Assembly (NCBI RefSeq): GCF_014876775.1
Contig: NZ_CP062310.1
Span: 1,279,699-1,343,698 of the forward strand
DNA length: 64,000 nucleotides
Source: Infirmifilum lucidum
GTDB lineage: Archaea; Thermoproteota; Thermoprotei; Thermofilales; Thermofilaceae
Direction of reading: 5' to 3'
The position numbers were made by a program, and so were the translations under genes. The notes beneath the pieces are model-generated. The model made no database searches. It had not been told where the DNA came from and was given only the letters and a program-made list of their open reading frames with translations. Shown piece by piece: positions 7,185 to 15,718 of the stretch (position 1 is the stretch's first letter; each line of letters begins with the position of its first letter).

Positions 7185-7359
7185 TCCTTCAGAGTGTTCA
7201 GGCTCTGTAGGAGACACGCCGTGTATGAGTAGTGTAGCTGGCCTGGGAAATCCAGCCGGGTAGGCAGGAGGCTCCATAACCACTGTGAGTGTTTTGGTGT
7301 GTAAATCTAGTTGGGCGGTGTGTAAGCATGTGTGGTAGGGGGGACTGGTTTAAGGGCTC

Positions 7360-8106
7360 GTGGTGTATGTTGTGGCTAGTTTCGTGCTGGCCGCGCTACT
7401 CGATTTTTCCTTCCTCCGCGTCCCTCGTAGCAGGTCGTTTCTGTAGCTCCTGTGGGGGCTACTCAGGACGTATGTGCCGATGCTAAGCGCTCTACTCGCA
7501 CTCCTGTTCACTGAGAGGAGTGAAAGTATGCTCGAAATGCTCTGGTTAAAAGTTCCAGTGCAGGAGTCAGCAACAACATACATACTTGCCCCGTTACTTG
7601 TGACGCTGGCGCTACTAATATGTCTCCTGCTGGAGGCGCTAGCCGGGAAACTTGACTTCACAGGAATCACGCGTGCCGGTATAGTTCGACTCGGCCTCCT
7701 AGCTACAGTCCTGTTAACGGTACTCTCAGGCTACCTTGCAGCCTTAACTGTAAATGCTATCTTTGCTCTAGGTGAAGAGGCTGGATGGAGAGGCTGCCTG
7801 TACCACGTGCTGGCTCCTGAGATAGGGTGTATTAGGACTGTCGTAGTCGTCGGCTTGTTATGGGCACGCCACTGCGACAGTCTGGCTCGTACGCAACTAT
7901 CCCGTGCACCGCATAGAAGGCGCTCTCCTGTTCCCTGTTCTCATAATCTTGATGTCTTACCTCTGTTCTACCTTCGAGAAACCTCTGGCAACATCCTCCC
8001 AGCGGTGAGCTTCCACGGGGCCGTTAACGCTTGGCGGGATCTCACAGTAGCGGCTGCATCAGGGCTCAGCGACATCGAGGGGGGAGCTTGGGGGTACTTG
8101 GCTTAG
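7360..8106 (+). pseudogene. Decayed CPBP (CAAX-type) intramembrane protease
   Basis: The frame starting at GTG 7360 or 7363 encodes a hydrophobic N-terminus, is cut by an in-frame TAG at 7444-7446, then continues through transmembrane segments and motif 1 EEAGWRG. After GLLW (about 7866) the sense passes to the +1 frame (HATATVWLVRNYPVHRIEG, then ALLFPVLIILMSYLC) and returns near 7972 to the first frame, giving SFHGAVNA (motif 3). Three separate lesions in one membrane protease gene point to a pseudogene rather than programmed events. CPBP proteases act in peptide maturation or bacteriocin immunity. Sequencing error could explain at most part of this. Confidence 0.7.
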
Positions 8107-8172
8107 TGTCTTGGGTACTTGTTGTCCCCCGTCTACCTGTATCTCAGAGGAAAAAAGTTTTCTTAAGGTTTC

Positions 8173-8604
8173 TTATGTCGAAAATGACACCTTGACGCCG
8201 AAGTACTCTTTTACGTGTGGTTTAAAGAGGTAGTAGAGGATTAGTGCACTAATCACTAGGCTTATTATTCCACGGGGTAGCTCTGCTAGGGAAAACAGTG
8301 CGTTCAACGCGTGAAGGATGACCTCAATCCACCACGCCCAGCTCTGGCCTGTCCACAGCCCCCAGCTCACTACTAGTGTAATACCGCCTAGCACTAACAT
8401 CAGTAAACCGACAGCGCCTGCCACAAGCGGGAACAATAGAGGCAGCGGGGCTTTCCTAAATATCATGTCGCCAATAAGCCCGAAAGCCATCAAGGCTATA
8501 CCCGAGAGGATCGCTAGAGCCGAGAAGAGGAAGCCGAGGACGGCGAGAATTGTTACTCCTAAGGGCCTCTCCCTCGGTTTAAGCGAAGAAGGTGCTTCAG
8601 TCAC
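8173..8604 (-). CDS. Four-helix membrane protein, unknown function
   Basis: A 143-residue protein with four predicted transmembrane helices (VTILAVLGFLFSALAILSG, LFPLVAGAVGLLMLVLGG, a WGLWTGQSWAWWIEVILHAL segment, and ISLVISALILYYLF). The opening RPLGVTILAVLGFL is a pattern common to small archaeal membrane proteins. It is separated from the glutamate dehydrogenase gene by 45 bases, which end that gene and hold a T-rich promoter, so it probably has its own transcript. No function can be assigned. Confidence 0.75.
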   Translation of the reverse strand: MTEAPSSLKPRERPLGVTILAVLGFLFSALAILSGIALMAFGLIGDMIFRKAPLPLLFPLVAGAVGLLMLVLGGITLVVSWGLWTGQSWAWWIEVILHALNALFSLAELPRGIISLVISALILYYLFKPHVKEYFGVKVSFST

Positions 8605-8649
8605 AAGAAAGTAGTTAGCTCACTTAAATAAATAATTTTTTAAACCTCT

Positions 8650-9918
8650 TTAAATCCATCCTCGAAGCTTCATAGCAGTGTAAACTCTCTCAACTGCTAG
8701 GACAAACGCCGCGTCACGCATCGTGACAGGCCTGTCACGCCTCTGCTCCTTGAGCTTCTCCCACCTGTCTGCAGTCCTCTTGAAGTTCTTCTCCATAATT
8801 GAGGCGAGCCTCTGCCTCGTCTCTTCTTCATCCCAGAACCACCACTGGAGGTTCTCTACCCACTCAAGATAGGACATTATGACTCCGCCAGCGTTTGCGA
8901 GTATGTCCGGCACGACAGCTATGAAGTCTTTCCTCGAGTAGAGTATTTTCTCGGCTTCTGGGGTCGTCGGCCCGTTGGCTGCCTCAGCGATGAGCCTCGC
9001 CCTCACCTTCCCGGCGTTCCTATCAGTGATTGTGTTCTCAATAGCAGCTGGGATCAGTATGTCAGCTTCAACGTAAAGGGAGGCCTCGGGGTCGTTTATC
9101 TTGTTCCCCCTTGGGTAGTTGATGACCTTTCCTGTTTCGTGTTTGACCTTTATTGCGAGCTCCGGGTCTATGCCATTGGGGTCGTAAACAGTCCCGGATG
9201 TATCGCTTACAGCTACGACTTTTGCGCCGAGCCTAGTAGCCCACAGGGCGGCATACTGCCCGGCGTTGCCGAAACCGTGTATAGTGATGGTCTTGCCTTC
9301 GAAGCTGCCCATCCACCTCTCGGCGGCGGCTTTAGCCGCTATAACCGTGCCGTACCCCGTAGAGTAGAGCCTGACGGGGTTCCCCCAGAGTTCCGGTGGT
9401 TTAGCTGTGAAGACTGCGGGGACGTTGTATCCCTTCAACTTGCTGTACTCGTCGACCATCCAGGCCATTATCTGCGGGTTAGTGTTCACGTCCGGGGCGG
9501 GTATATCCTGCTCGGGGCCGATTATCGCCGCTATAGCCCTCGCGTAGCCGCGGCTCAGCTGCTCAAGCTCGCGCATGCTCATCTTCTTCGGGTCACACCT
9601 GACGGCACCTTTACCCCCGCCGTATGGGATGCCTGCAAGTGAATTCTTCAGGGTCATGCCCATGGCTAGTGCTATATCCGTCTCAAGCGTAACTTCTGGG
9701 TGGAATCTGATTCCTCCCTTGTAGGGTCCCAGAGCATTATTGTGCTGTACCCGGTAGCCCTCGAAGACGACGAGTTTGCCGTTGTCCATTCTCACGGGGA
9801 TCTTAACCATCAATACTCTGTCGGGCTTGCTGAGGTAGTCGTAGACTTCCTCTGGTAGCCCTGCCAGTTCAACGGACTCTCTAAGGACTTTCAACATCCA
9901 CTCGAGGTATGAAGACAT
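8650..9918 (-). CDS. gdhA: NAD(P)-dependent glutamate dehydrogenase
   Basis: About 422 residues, the usual length. It shows [10 protein letters not shown] (68-77), the catalytic-lysine segment [10 protein letters not shown] (98-107, Lys103), PAPDVNTNP (140-148, catalytic Asp) and a Rossmann motif HGFGNAG (214-220). It interconverts glutamate with 2-oxoglutarate and ammonia in the cytoplasm. I choose ATG 9918 ([10 protein letters not shown]) because the TATA box lies at about 9951-9959, putting the transcript start near 9929; the TTG at 9945 would lie upstream of it. A 16-bp perfect palindrome directly above the TATA box suggests regulation by nitrogen or amino-acid state. Confidence 0.95.
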   Translation of the reverse strand: MSSYLEWMLKVLRESVELAGLPEEVYDYLSKPDRVLMVKIPVRMDNGKLVVFEGYRVQHNNALGPYKGGIRFHPEVTLETDIALAMGMTLKNSLAGIPYGGGKGAVRCDPKKMSMRELEQLSRGYARAIAAIIGPEQDIPAPDVNTNPQIMAWMVDEYSKLKGYNVPAVFTAKPPELWGNPVRLYSTGYGTVIAAKAAAERWMGSFEGKTITIHGFGNAGQYAALWATRLGAKVVAVSDTSGTVYDPNGIDPELAIKVKHETGKVINYPRGNKINDPEASLYVEADILIPAAIENTITDRNAGKVRARLIAEAANGPTTPEAEKILYSRKDFIAVVPDILANAGGVIMSYLEWVENLQWWFWDEEETRQRLASIMEKNFKRTADRWEKLKEQRRDRPVTMRDAAFVLAVERVYTAMKLRGWI

Positions 9919-9957
9919 TTTTAGGTCAAGTTTTACATATATCAAGCCTATATATAT

Positions 9958-9973
9958 ACTTTTCTAGAAAAGT
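9958..9973. promoter_or_regulatory. 16-bp perfect palindrome above the gdhA TATA box
   Basis: ACTTTTCTAGAAAAGT is a perfect palindrome that touches the upstream edge of the TATATATA box (9951-9958) read on the minus strand. It covers the position of the B recognition element and would suit a dimeric regulator such as an Lrp-type protein. Confidence 0.6.
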
Positions 9974-10064
9974 CTTAAATAAGCGTGGGGAAAATATGCC
10001 CGGAAAAATTAGAGTTTCACCGACGAACTTTCACTTTATTCACCCCTCTCTCTGAGCGCGGGAA

Positions 10065-10448
10065 ATGGATAAAAACGACGTTACGTCTTGTATTGCTGTG
10101 GAGCTGGCAGAGGCGGCAGTACTCGTAGGGGTAGTCCTAGTGCTAGCCATAGCATTCGCGTTCTTTGTATCAGACTTTGTCTTCTCGGCCACGAATATAG
10201 AGTTGCTAGACATCCAATACTCTATTAGTGGAAACGGCACTGTCACCCTATACTTCAGGAATCTTGGGACACGGCCCACCACAGTAACTTTAGTCAAGGT
10301 AAATGGCCGGCCATACCCCCAGAACCTGTATATCCAGCCAGGTGGAACAGCTACAGTGACGCTAAACGTAGAGGCGAACAGTGCGCTCTACGACATTAGA
10401 GTTGTAACCTCAGCCGGAACCGAGTACCCAATACTCGCTAGGCCCTGA
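10065..10448 (+). CDS. Pilin-like secreted or membrane-anchored protein
   Basis: A 127-residue protein with a hydrophobic segment at about residues 14-40 (VELAEAAVLVGVVLVLAIAF) preceded by a short charged N-terminus, then a beta-rich C-terminal domain (TVTLYFRNLGTRPTTVTLVKVNG; GGTATVTLNVEANSALYDIRVVTSAGTEY). This is the layout of archaeal type IV pilins and FlaF/FlaG-like proteins, although the class III cleavage site is not textbook. The ATG is about 28 bases below CTTTATTC. GAACTT lies six bases above that box, a weak variant of the GAACTA motif. Confidence 0.7.
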   Translation: MDKNDVTSCIAVELAEAAVLVGVVLVLAIAFAFFVSDFVFSATNIELLDIQYSISGNGTVTLYFRNLGTRPTTVTLVKVNGRPYPQNLYIQPGGTATVTLNVEANSALYDIRVVTSAGTEYPILARP

Positions 10449-10490
10449 GATAAAAAAAAGTATTTTAACCCAGCAGTTCTTGAAGAGGCG

Positions 10491-11438
10491 ATGGAGTACA
10501 CCTTCCTGGGAAATACTGGTGAGAAAATTTCTCGAATTGGCCTAGGCGCGTGGCAGTTCAGTGAGAGCTGGGGCGTCACCGACTATGAAGCTGCAAAGAA
10601 GGTCATACAAGAGGCCTCAAGCCAGGGAATAAACCTCATCGACACAGCAGAAGTCTACGGGAGAGGCATGAGCGAGGAGTTCGTCGGTAAGGCTCTTAAA
10701 GAACTAGGGCTCAGGGAGAGCTTCCTAATAGCCTCTAAGATACCTGGAGACTTCCTCGCTGAACACGACGTCTATAGGGCTGTTGAGAGAAGCCTGAAAA
10801 GGCTACAGGTTGACTCGGTCGACTTAATGCAGGTTCACTGGCCCCCCTGCTGGCACAACATACCAACCTGCGAGTACATGCGGGCCTTGGAGAAACTAGT
10901 CCACATGGGTAAGATTAGGTACATAGGGCTGAGCAACTTCCCGCCTGTTTTGATCGATGAGGCTAGGTACTGCCTATCCACGGAGGACGTTGTCTCGATA
11001 CAGGTTCGCTATAACGTCATCGAGAGGGATGCCGAGAAGGAGATTATACCCTACGCAGAGCGGGAAGGGCTTACACTCCTTGCCTGGAGCCCCTTGGCTA
11101 AGGGCGCTGTCAGCGGAAAATATACGCCTGAAAACCTCCCAAAGTTCCAGGACGTTAGGAGCGGGGAAGCCATATTCCATCCAGAGAACTTCGTCCAGGT
11201 CTACAAGGTTGTAGAAGTGTTGGCTGATGTTGGGAATAAGTACGGGAAAACACCGGCACAGGTAGCTCTCAACTGGCTCATAACAGCTAGCCCCGTCGTT
11301 GTGCCTATCCCAGGAGCCAAGAACGAAGAGCAGGTCAGAAGCAACGCGGGAGGCGCCGGGTGGCGTATGAGCTACGAGGATTGGCTGAAGATAGAGGAGG
11401 CTAGCAGCAAGGTTAGAATTACAAGGGTTCTCTGGTGA
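10491..11438 (+). CDS. Aldo-keto reductase
   Basis: A 315-residue (beta/alpha)8 oxidoreductase using NAD(P)H. The catalytic tetrad is present: Asp51 and Tyr56 (DTAEVYGRG), Lys83 (ASKIPG) and His116 (QVHWPP). The C-terminal PIPGAKNEEQVRSNAG segment binds the 2'-phosphate of NADPH in related enzymes. Substrate unknown; archaeal relatives reduce aldehydes and ketones. ATG start follows AGTATTTTAACC by about 28 bases, indicating its own leaderless transcript. Confidence 0.92.
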   Translation: MEYTFLGNTGEKISRIGLGAWQFSESWGVTDYEAAKKVIQEASSQGINLIDTAEVYGRGMSEEFVGKALKELGLRESFLIASKIPGDFLAEHDVYRAVERSLKRLQVDSVDLMQVHWPPCWHNIPTCEYMRALEKLVHMGKIRYIGLSNFPPVLIDEARYCLSTEDVVSIQVRYNVIERDAEKEIIPYAEREGLTLLAWSPLAKGAVSGKYTPENLPKFQDVRSGEAIFHPENFVQVYKVVEVLADVGNKYGKTPAQVALNWLITASPVVVPIPGAKNEEQVRSNAGGAGWRMSYEDWLKIEEASSKVRITRVLW

Positions 11439-11487
11439 GACGACAACTACACAACATATATCTAGATCTTTTTTAAAACAATAATCG

Positions 11488-11802
11488 ATGAGCGAAACGA
11501 TAGAAGTGGAAGTTATAAGGCCAGTTAACCCGGCTGGTATCAGCTTTATAAAGTATCTCTGGGGCGCCATAGGCGCGAGAAATAGGACTGTTCTACAAGA
11601 GTACAAGCGCGAGCTTACAAGGCTCGTACAGAGGCTAGGCTTTACGCTAGAGGAGAAAATCGGCTCGAACAAACTCATCACAGGGAAGATTGTCCTCGAG
11701 CTGAATAACGGTAAGCCCGTTAAAATATCGGCTAAGGATTTAAAAGTTTGGCAGGAAACAGGGGCTTTCCCCGAAACCGTTACAGTAGAGCTTAAAGAAT
11801 AA
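11488..11802 (+). CDS. Conserved hypothetical small protein
   Basis: A 104-residue soluble, basic protein with alternating strands and helices: TIEVEVIRPVNPAG, a helix YKRELTRLVQRLGFTLEE, a strand pair TGKIVLELNNGKPVKIS and a final strand TVTVELKE. ATG at 11488 sits about 20-25 bases below TTTTTTAAAAC. It is monocistronic, between a reductase and a permease. I do not recognise the family. Confidence 0.65.
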   Translation: MSETIEVEVIRPVNPAGISFIKYLWGAIGARNRTVLQEYKRELTRLVQRLGFTLEEKIGSNKLITGKIVLELNNGKPVKISAKDLKVWQETGAFPETVTVELKE

Positions 11803-11889
11803 GTTAAATTTTGTTTCTAGCATGTCCTTATAGAAACTTGGATTTTCTTCAGAAAAGACTATAAACACCGTAAAATATCTCTTCCAAGT

Positions 11890-13230
11890 ATGGGAGAGCT
11901 TAAAAGAGAGCTCGGACTGGGCTATGCCACGCTATTCGGGGTAGGGCTTATCCTCGGGGCCGGCGTGTACGTTTTAGTCGGCAGAGCTGCTGGGCTAGTG
12001 GGAGATGCCGTGTGGCTTAGCGTCGCATTCGCAGGCATAATAGCGCTTTCTACGGCCTTCTCCTATGCGGAGCTAGCTTCAATGTTCCCAAAAGCGGCCA
12101 GCACGCATACTTATATCGAGAAGGCTTTTCCGAATCTCAGAATCCTGGCCTTCATTTCGGCGTGGCTGATATTTTTTGGAGGAGTCGCCGGAGCGGCAAC
12201 AGCCGCCCTGGGTTTTGCGGGCTATTTTGTGAGCATATCGGGTTTGGGCTCCGGCTTCATTGTACCTGTTACATTAACGCTCTTAGTGTTGCTTTCATTC
12301 CTGAACTGGTGGGGCATAAAGGAATCAGCTTCTCTGTCAGCAGTATTTACAGTTATAGAAGCATCAGGGCTCCTCTTCGTAATAGCTCTGGGCTTCCTAT
12401 TCTCCATGCGACAGCCCAATTACTTCTCATTCAACCCAAACGTCGACCCGCTACTTGCCACAATGGTTGGTGCCGCAATATTCTACTTCGCATATACCGG
12501 CTTCGAGTTTCAGCCAACACTTAGCGAGGAGACAAAAAATCCAGAGAAAACTGTCCCCAAGGCAATAGTTCTGGCAATACTCGTGACTACAGTGGTATAC
12601 CTGCTTGTAGCGCTAGCCGTAGTAAGGCTGATGAGCTGGGAAGAGCTGGCCCATAGCAAAGCCCCACTGGCCGATGCCGCTTCAAGGGTATGGAGGCCGT
12701 CTTACGCCCTCCTATCCTTCATAGCACTCTTTGCAACAACAAACACGGTTCTGGGGTTCCTTGTATCGGCGTCTAGATTAGCCTATGGCCTTGCTGAAGA
12801 AGGTGTCGTGTCTCCCGTTCTCGGCAGGGTCGACAAGTGGCGCAGAACACCCTATGTATCTGTCATATTCTCCGGAGGCCTATCCATTCTGCTGGTTCTG
12901 CTCACCGACTACCTGCCACGGGCTACGGGCTGGAGGCTGGCCTTCGGAGAGTATCGCTACGAGTTAATAGACCTTGTCGGCAAGACGGCAAGTCTATCTG
13001 TCTTACTGGCCTTCATACTCGTTAACCTCTCAGTTGTAGTGCTGAGGCTCTCGGAGAACAGCCGGGAAAGGTTTTTCAGAGTACCTCTTAGTGTGGGTAA
13101 TGTCCCAGTACTGCCTCTAATCGCAGACGCACTTATAGTGGTCTTTATTGCCTTAAGCTTCAACGACTGGATAGTATGGCTAAGCACGGCCCTAGTCTCG
13201 GCCCTCGGGCTAATCCTCTATAAGAGGTAG
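11890..13230 (+). CDS. APC-superfamily amino acid permease
   Basis: A 446-residue integral membrane transporter with about 12 helices. The first helix carries the unwound GLGYATLFGVGLILGAGVYVL motif of APC proteins, and helix 6 carries the FFAYTGFEF-like segment IFYFAYTGFEFQPTLSEE with ETKNPEKTVPKAI after it, typical of cationic or neutral amino-acid permeases of archaea. It imports amino acids by H+ or Na+ coupling. ATG is about 30 bases below ACTATAAACA. Substrate cannot be inferred. Confidence 0.9.
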   Translation: MGELKRELGLGYATLFGVGLILGAGVYVLVGRAAGLVGDAVWLSVAFAGIIALSTAFSYAELASMFPKAASTHTYIEKAFPNLRILAFISAWLIFFGGVAGAATAALGFAGYFVSISGLGSGFIVPVTLTLLVLLSFLNWWGIKESASLSAVFTVIEASGLLFVIALGFLFSMRQPNYFSFNPNVDPLLATMVGAAIFYFAYTGFEFQPTLSEETKNPEKTVPKAIVLAILVTTVVYLLVALAVVRLMSWEELAHSKAPLADAASRVWRPSYALLSFIALFATTNTVLGFLVSASRLAYGLAEEGVVSPVLGRVDKWRRTPYVSVIFSGGLSILLVLLTDYLPRATGWRLAFGEYRYELIDLVGKTASLSVLLAFILVNLSVVVLRLSENSRERFFRVPLSVGNVPVLPLIADALIVVFIALSFNDWIVWLSTALVSALGLILYKR

Positions 13231-13301
13231 TTTTTCCCACAAATCTGCCCGGCTGGGAAGGTTCAGGCAATACATATATCAAGTATTACCTCGTAGCACT
13301 T

Positions 13302-13358
13302 TATGGTGATGAGGGTTTCTGGTTCCGAATCGTGAGGAGAGCTTGATTGTCTGACACA
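13302..13358 (+). ncRNA. C/D box sRNA (2'-O-methylation guide)
   Basis: C box GTGATGA (13306-13312), 12-nt guide GGGTTTCTGGTT, D' box CCGA (13325-13328), 3 nt, C' box GTGAGGA (13332-13338), 12-nt guide GAGCTTGATTGT, D box CTGA (13351-13354). The 12-3-12 spacing is ideal for an archaeal C/D RNP with L7Ae, Nop5 and fibrillarin. A TATA element ACATATATC (about 13272-13280) is 26 bases above the expected 5' end. By the N+5 rule the D' guide would direct methylation of the A paired to the fifth base (target AACCAGAAACCC) and the D guide the U in ACAATCAAGCTC. The targets were not located. Confidence 0.88.
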
Positions 13359-13394
13359 GTGGTTATATTTCAGGGGGCAAGACTAGACTGATGT

Positions 13395-13748
13395 ATGGAG
13401 AACATTTCCGGGAAAGTGAGGGCTGAAGTTGAGAAATTTATAAGGTCAAATAACCGCTACAAAGGAGCTATTATATTGCTACGCGGGGACTCGATCGTTG
13501 TTGGCGAGTCACCAAGCGAGCTCGGGAGAGCAGTTAGGGATGTGGTAAGCTTGATCGACACAGCCTTCCGGAGGCTCCTCGCAGGGCCTCCTAGGTACTT
13601 TGTGGCGGAGGGGGAGGGCTTTGGCGTTTCCTATGGAAAATTCGGCTTTGACGGAGCTGTAGTGCTGGTTTACTCGGAGCTACCCATTGGCGTAGCCATG
13701 TATGACGTGAAAAATCTTTGTAGAACGTTGAGTACACTCGCCCAGTAG
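13395..13748 (+). CDS. Possible roadblock/LC7-like protein
   Basis: A 117-residue alpha/beta protein: long N-terminal helix, strand YKGAIILLRGDSIVVGE, a central helix (SELGRAVRDVVSLIDTAFRRLL), strands FVAEGEGFGVSYGKFGFDGAVVLVYS, and a final helix after ELPIGVAMYDVKN. That order resembles roadblock/LC7 domains, which partner small GTPases; this assignment is tentative. It starts with ATG below GGTTATATTT, right after the C/D sRNA, and is followed 12 bases later by a LOG-like gene, so the two are probably one operon. Confidence 0.55.
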   Translation: MENISGKVRAEVEKFIRSNNRYKGAIILLRGDSIVVGESPSELGRAVRDVVSLIDTAFRRLLAGPPRYFVAEGEGFGVSYGKFGFDGAVVLVYSELPIGVAMYDVKNLCRTLSTLAQ

Positions 13749-13760
13749 GGTGAATTGAGA

Positions 13761-14327
13761 ATGAAGCTTATCGGCGTAGCTTGCCTGGGCACGGAACCTC
13801 CGGAAGATCTCGCTGAAAAAGCAAGGGTCTTTGTACGCGGTTTAAGAGAAAGCTGCGCGGAGAGGTTTTCCTTAGCTCTAGGCGGATACTGGGGGCTCAT
13901 GAGAGTTGTCGTGGACGAGGCCTTGTCTAGCGGGTTACCTGTTGTCCTTTTTCCTCCCCTAGAGCGCGAAAACGAGCACTTTCCCGAAGGGGCCATAGTG
14001 ATACGGACGGGCACGGGTTTCAGGCTGAGGAGCGTAGTGTTTGTGCGCAGTGTGGACGTGCTCGTAGCTCTGGGTGGCGAAGCGGGGACTGTACAGGAGG
14101 TCGTCACAGCCTACCTCGAAGGCAAGCCCGTACTAGTCCTAGGCGGCACGGGCTTTGCAACAGACAAGCTTGAAGTCTTCTCTCCATATGTTGACTCCAG
14201 GGCATACTCCGAGGTAAGGATTATCGGTGATCCGAAGAAACTAGCTTTAGAGGCATGCAGGCTACTAGCCAAAAGCCCTGTCACCGGCGTCCCCAAGCCC
14301 AGGGACTATGAAGGCCCTCGAGTTTAG
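13761..14327 (+). CDS. LOG-like / TIGR00725 Rossmann-fold protein
   Basis: About 188 residues from ATG 13761 (an upstream in-frame TTG at 13755 is possible). Features are LIGVACLGTEPPEDLAEKA, ALGGYWGLMRVVVDEA, and ALGGEAGTVQEVVTAYLEGKPVLVLGG. The last is the PGGxGTxxE-like nucleotide-binding motif of the lysine-decarboxylase-like (LOG) superfamily, here as GGEAGTVQE. Family members include cytokinin-activating nucleosidases and proteins of unknown role. Its 3' end overlaps the convergent UPRT gene by 63 bases, which fits a nucleotide-metabolism neighbourhood but proves nothing. Confidence 0.75.
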   Translation: MKLIGVACLGTEPPEDLAEKARVFVRGLRESCAERFSLALGGYWGLMRVVVDEALSSGLPVVLFPPLERENEHFPEGAIVIRTGTGFRLRSVVFVRSVDVLVALGGEAGTVQEVVTAYLEGKPVLVLGGTGFATDKLEVFSPYVDSRAYSEVRIIGDPKKLALEACRLLAKSPVTGVPKPRDYEGPRV

Positions 14328-14900
14328 CCCCGGGTCTACTGAAAACGCGTATATTGTCGCGTCAGTACGTTCTGCAAAGACTCTCCGTACGCCTTCCTTT
14401 GTCGCTATCAGGGTCGAGACGATAAGTCTCTCTGCTTCTAGGCTCCCTCCTATTCTGCGAAGAATACTTGATAGCGTGGATCCCGTCGCTAGCATGGGAT
14501 CCACGAGTATCACTACCCCGGAGTTTATGGGAATGGACATGTAGTTTACGTGGACATTGAGGTTAAACCCCCTCTCCTCTGCATTGCCAACTTCCTCTCT
14601 CCTCGCGGCCACGAATCCCACACTAGCGTCTTCAAAGATCTCCAGCATACCCCAAGCCATCGGTAGGGCTGCCCTGAGAACTGCTATTATGCTCACCCCG
14701 CAACAGTAAGTGTAGCCTTCTGCTTCAACGTCAAGAGGCGTCCTTACCCTGTACTTGTGTAATTGCACCTCACTCGAGATCTCGTAAGCCGCTATAATAC
14801 CCGCCTTGTACATTAGACGCCTAAACTCCGACCTAGGCGTTGTTTTATCCCGGAGCCTCGTTAGAACGACTTTAGCTGCCGGTTTTTCAATTACCTTCAA
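14265..14900 (-). CDS. upp: Uracil phosphoribosyltransferase
   Basis: A 211-residue enzyme making UMP from uracil and PRPP. The PRPP loop is VDPMLATGST (133-142) and the uracil-binding C-terminal signature is PGLGDAGDRAFG (200-211). It starts with TTG at 14900; a TATA-like stretch near 14945 puts the transcript start about 20 bases upstream with a GGGG before the start. The last 21 codons overlap the convergent gene at 13761-14327 in opposite orientation, including the invariant GLGDAGDR motif, so the overlap is constrained on both strands. Confidence 0.95.
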   Translation of the reverse strand: MKVIEKPAAKVVLTRLRDKTTPRSEFRRLMYKAGIIAAYEISSEVQLHKYRVRTPLDVEAEGYTYCCGVSIIAVLRAALPMAWGMLEIFEDASVGFVAARREEVGNAEERGFNLNVHVNYMSIPINSGVVILVDPMLATGSTLSSILRRIGGSLEAERLIVSTLIATKEGVRRVFAERTDATIYAFSVDPGLNSRAFIVPGLGDAGDRAFG

Positions 14901-14954
14901 TTGCCCCAGGGCGAACCACCTTTGATGGCACTACCTTGGCTCAAAAACTTATTG

Positions 14955-15608
14955 CTAGAGGAGCGATGCCTTGATACGTTGAAGGTATATTTCTCTCTCT
15001 GTTCTATATGCGGCATCGGGGAGGTAATGCGGAGTACCGGCTAAGCGCGCGAGCAGGTAGACTTTAGCGGCTCTCTCCACGTACACTGCGATATCGACAG
15101 CCTCGTCAATGCTCCTGCCGACGGCTATGACTCCGTGATTTGCAAGAATTACTGCACTCCTGTCTCCGAGAGCCTCAACTACTCTCTCACCGAGCTCAGC
15201 TGTTCCCGTTGGAGCGTAGTCCGCTACTCTTATCTCGCCTCCTATGTAGATGACAGTTTCTTCCAGGACTGGTGGGATGTCTTCACGCAAGACTGCGAAC
15301 ACGGAGGCATAGACAGGGTGCACGTGTACGATAGCATTTACGTCCCTCCTGGCCTTGTATATTGCGAGGTGGGTAGGTAACTCGACGCTAGGCTTTCCCG
15401 GGCCCCTCACCACTCTGCCGCTCAAATCTACTACTATTAATTCCTCGGGCTGTAGGTTACTCTTTCTAGCGCCACTGGGAGAGACGAGTATTTCCCCCTC
15501 GCTAAGTCTTGCACTAATGTTACCACTGTAGCCAAAATTTACTCCAATAGACTCTAAGTACCGGAATGCTTCAACGATCTTGCGCCGCAACAAGTACTCG
15601 TCTTCCAC
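14955..15608 (-). CDS. Class II aldolase / adducin-family enzyme
   Basis: About 217 residues, the length of fuculose-phosphate aldolases. Phosphate-binding GYSGNIS (26-32) and SPSG (43-46), catalytic Glu in PSVELPTH (76), zinc ligands HVHP (His95, His97) and a third His in ILANHG are all visible. Such enzymes cleave sugar 1-phosphates to DHAP and an aldehyde. I place the start at GTG 15608 because AGTTTATC at 15640-15633 is the TATA box and lies 26-28 bases above; GTG 15629 would lie inside the promoter. With MTA-salvage genes in the window it could serve an MTA-DHAP shunt, but no isomerase or kinase is next to it. Confidence 0.88.
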   Translation of the reverse strand: MEDEYLLRRKIVEAFRYLESIGVNFGYSGNISARLSEGEILVSPSGARKSNLQPEELIVVDLSGRVVRGPGKPSVELPTHLAIYKARRDVNAIVHVHPVYASVFAVLREDIPPVLEETVIYIGGEIRVADYAPTGTAELGERVVEALGDRSAVILANHGVIAVGRSIDEAVDIAVYVERAAKVYLLARLAGTPHYLPDAAYRTEREIYLQRIKASLL

Positions 15609-15718
15609 AGGCCAACACAGCTTACCCACCTAGATAAACTGTACGCATACAGGCGCAAAGGATCCCAGCAACACTCTAAACTTCTAAAATTTATTAAGGG
15701 AGCAAGTGTTCAAGGCTT

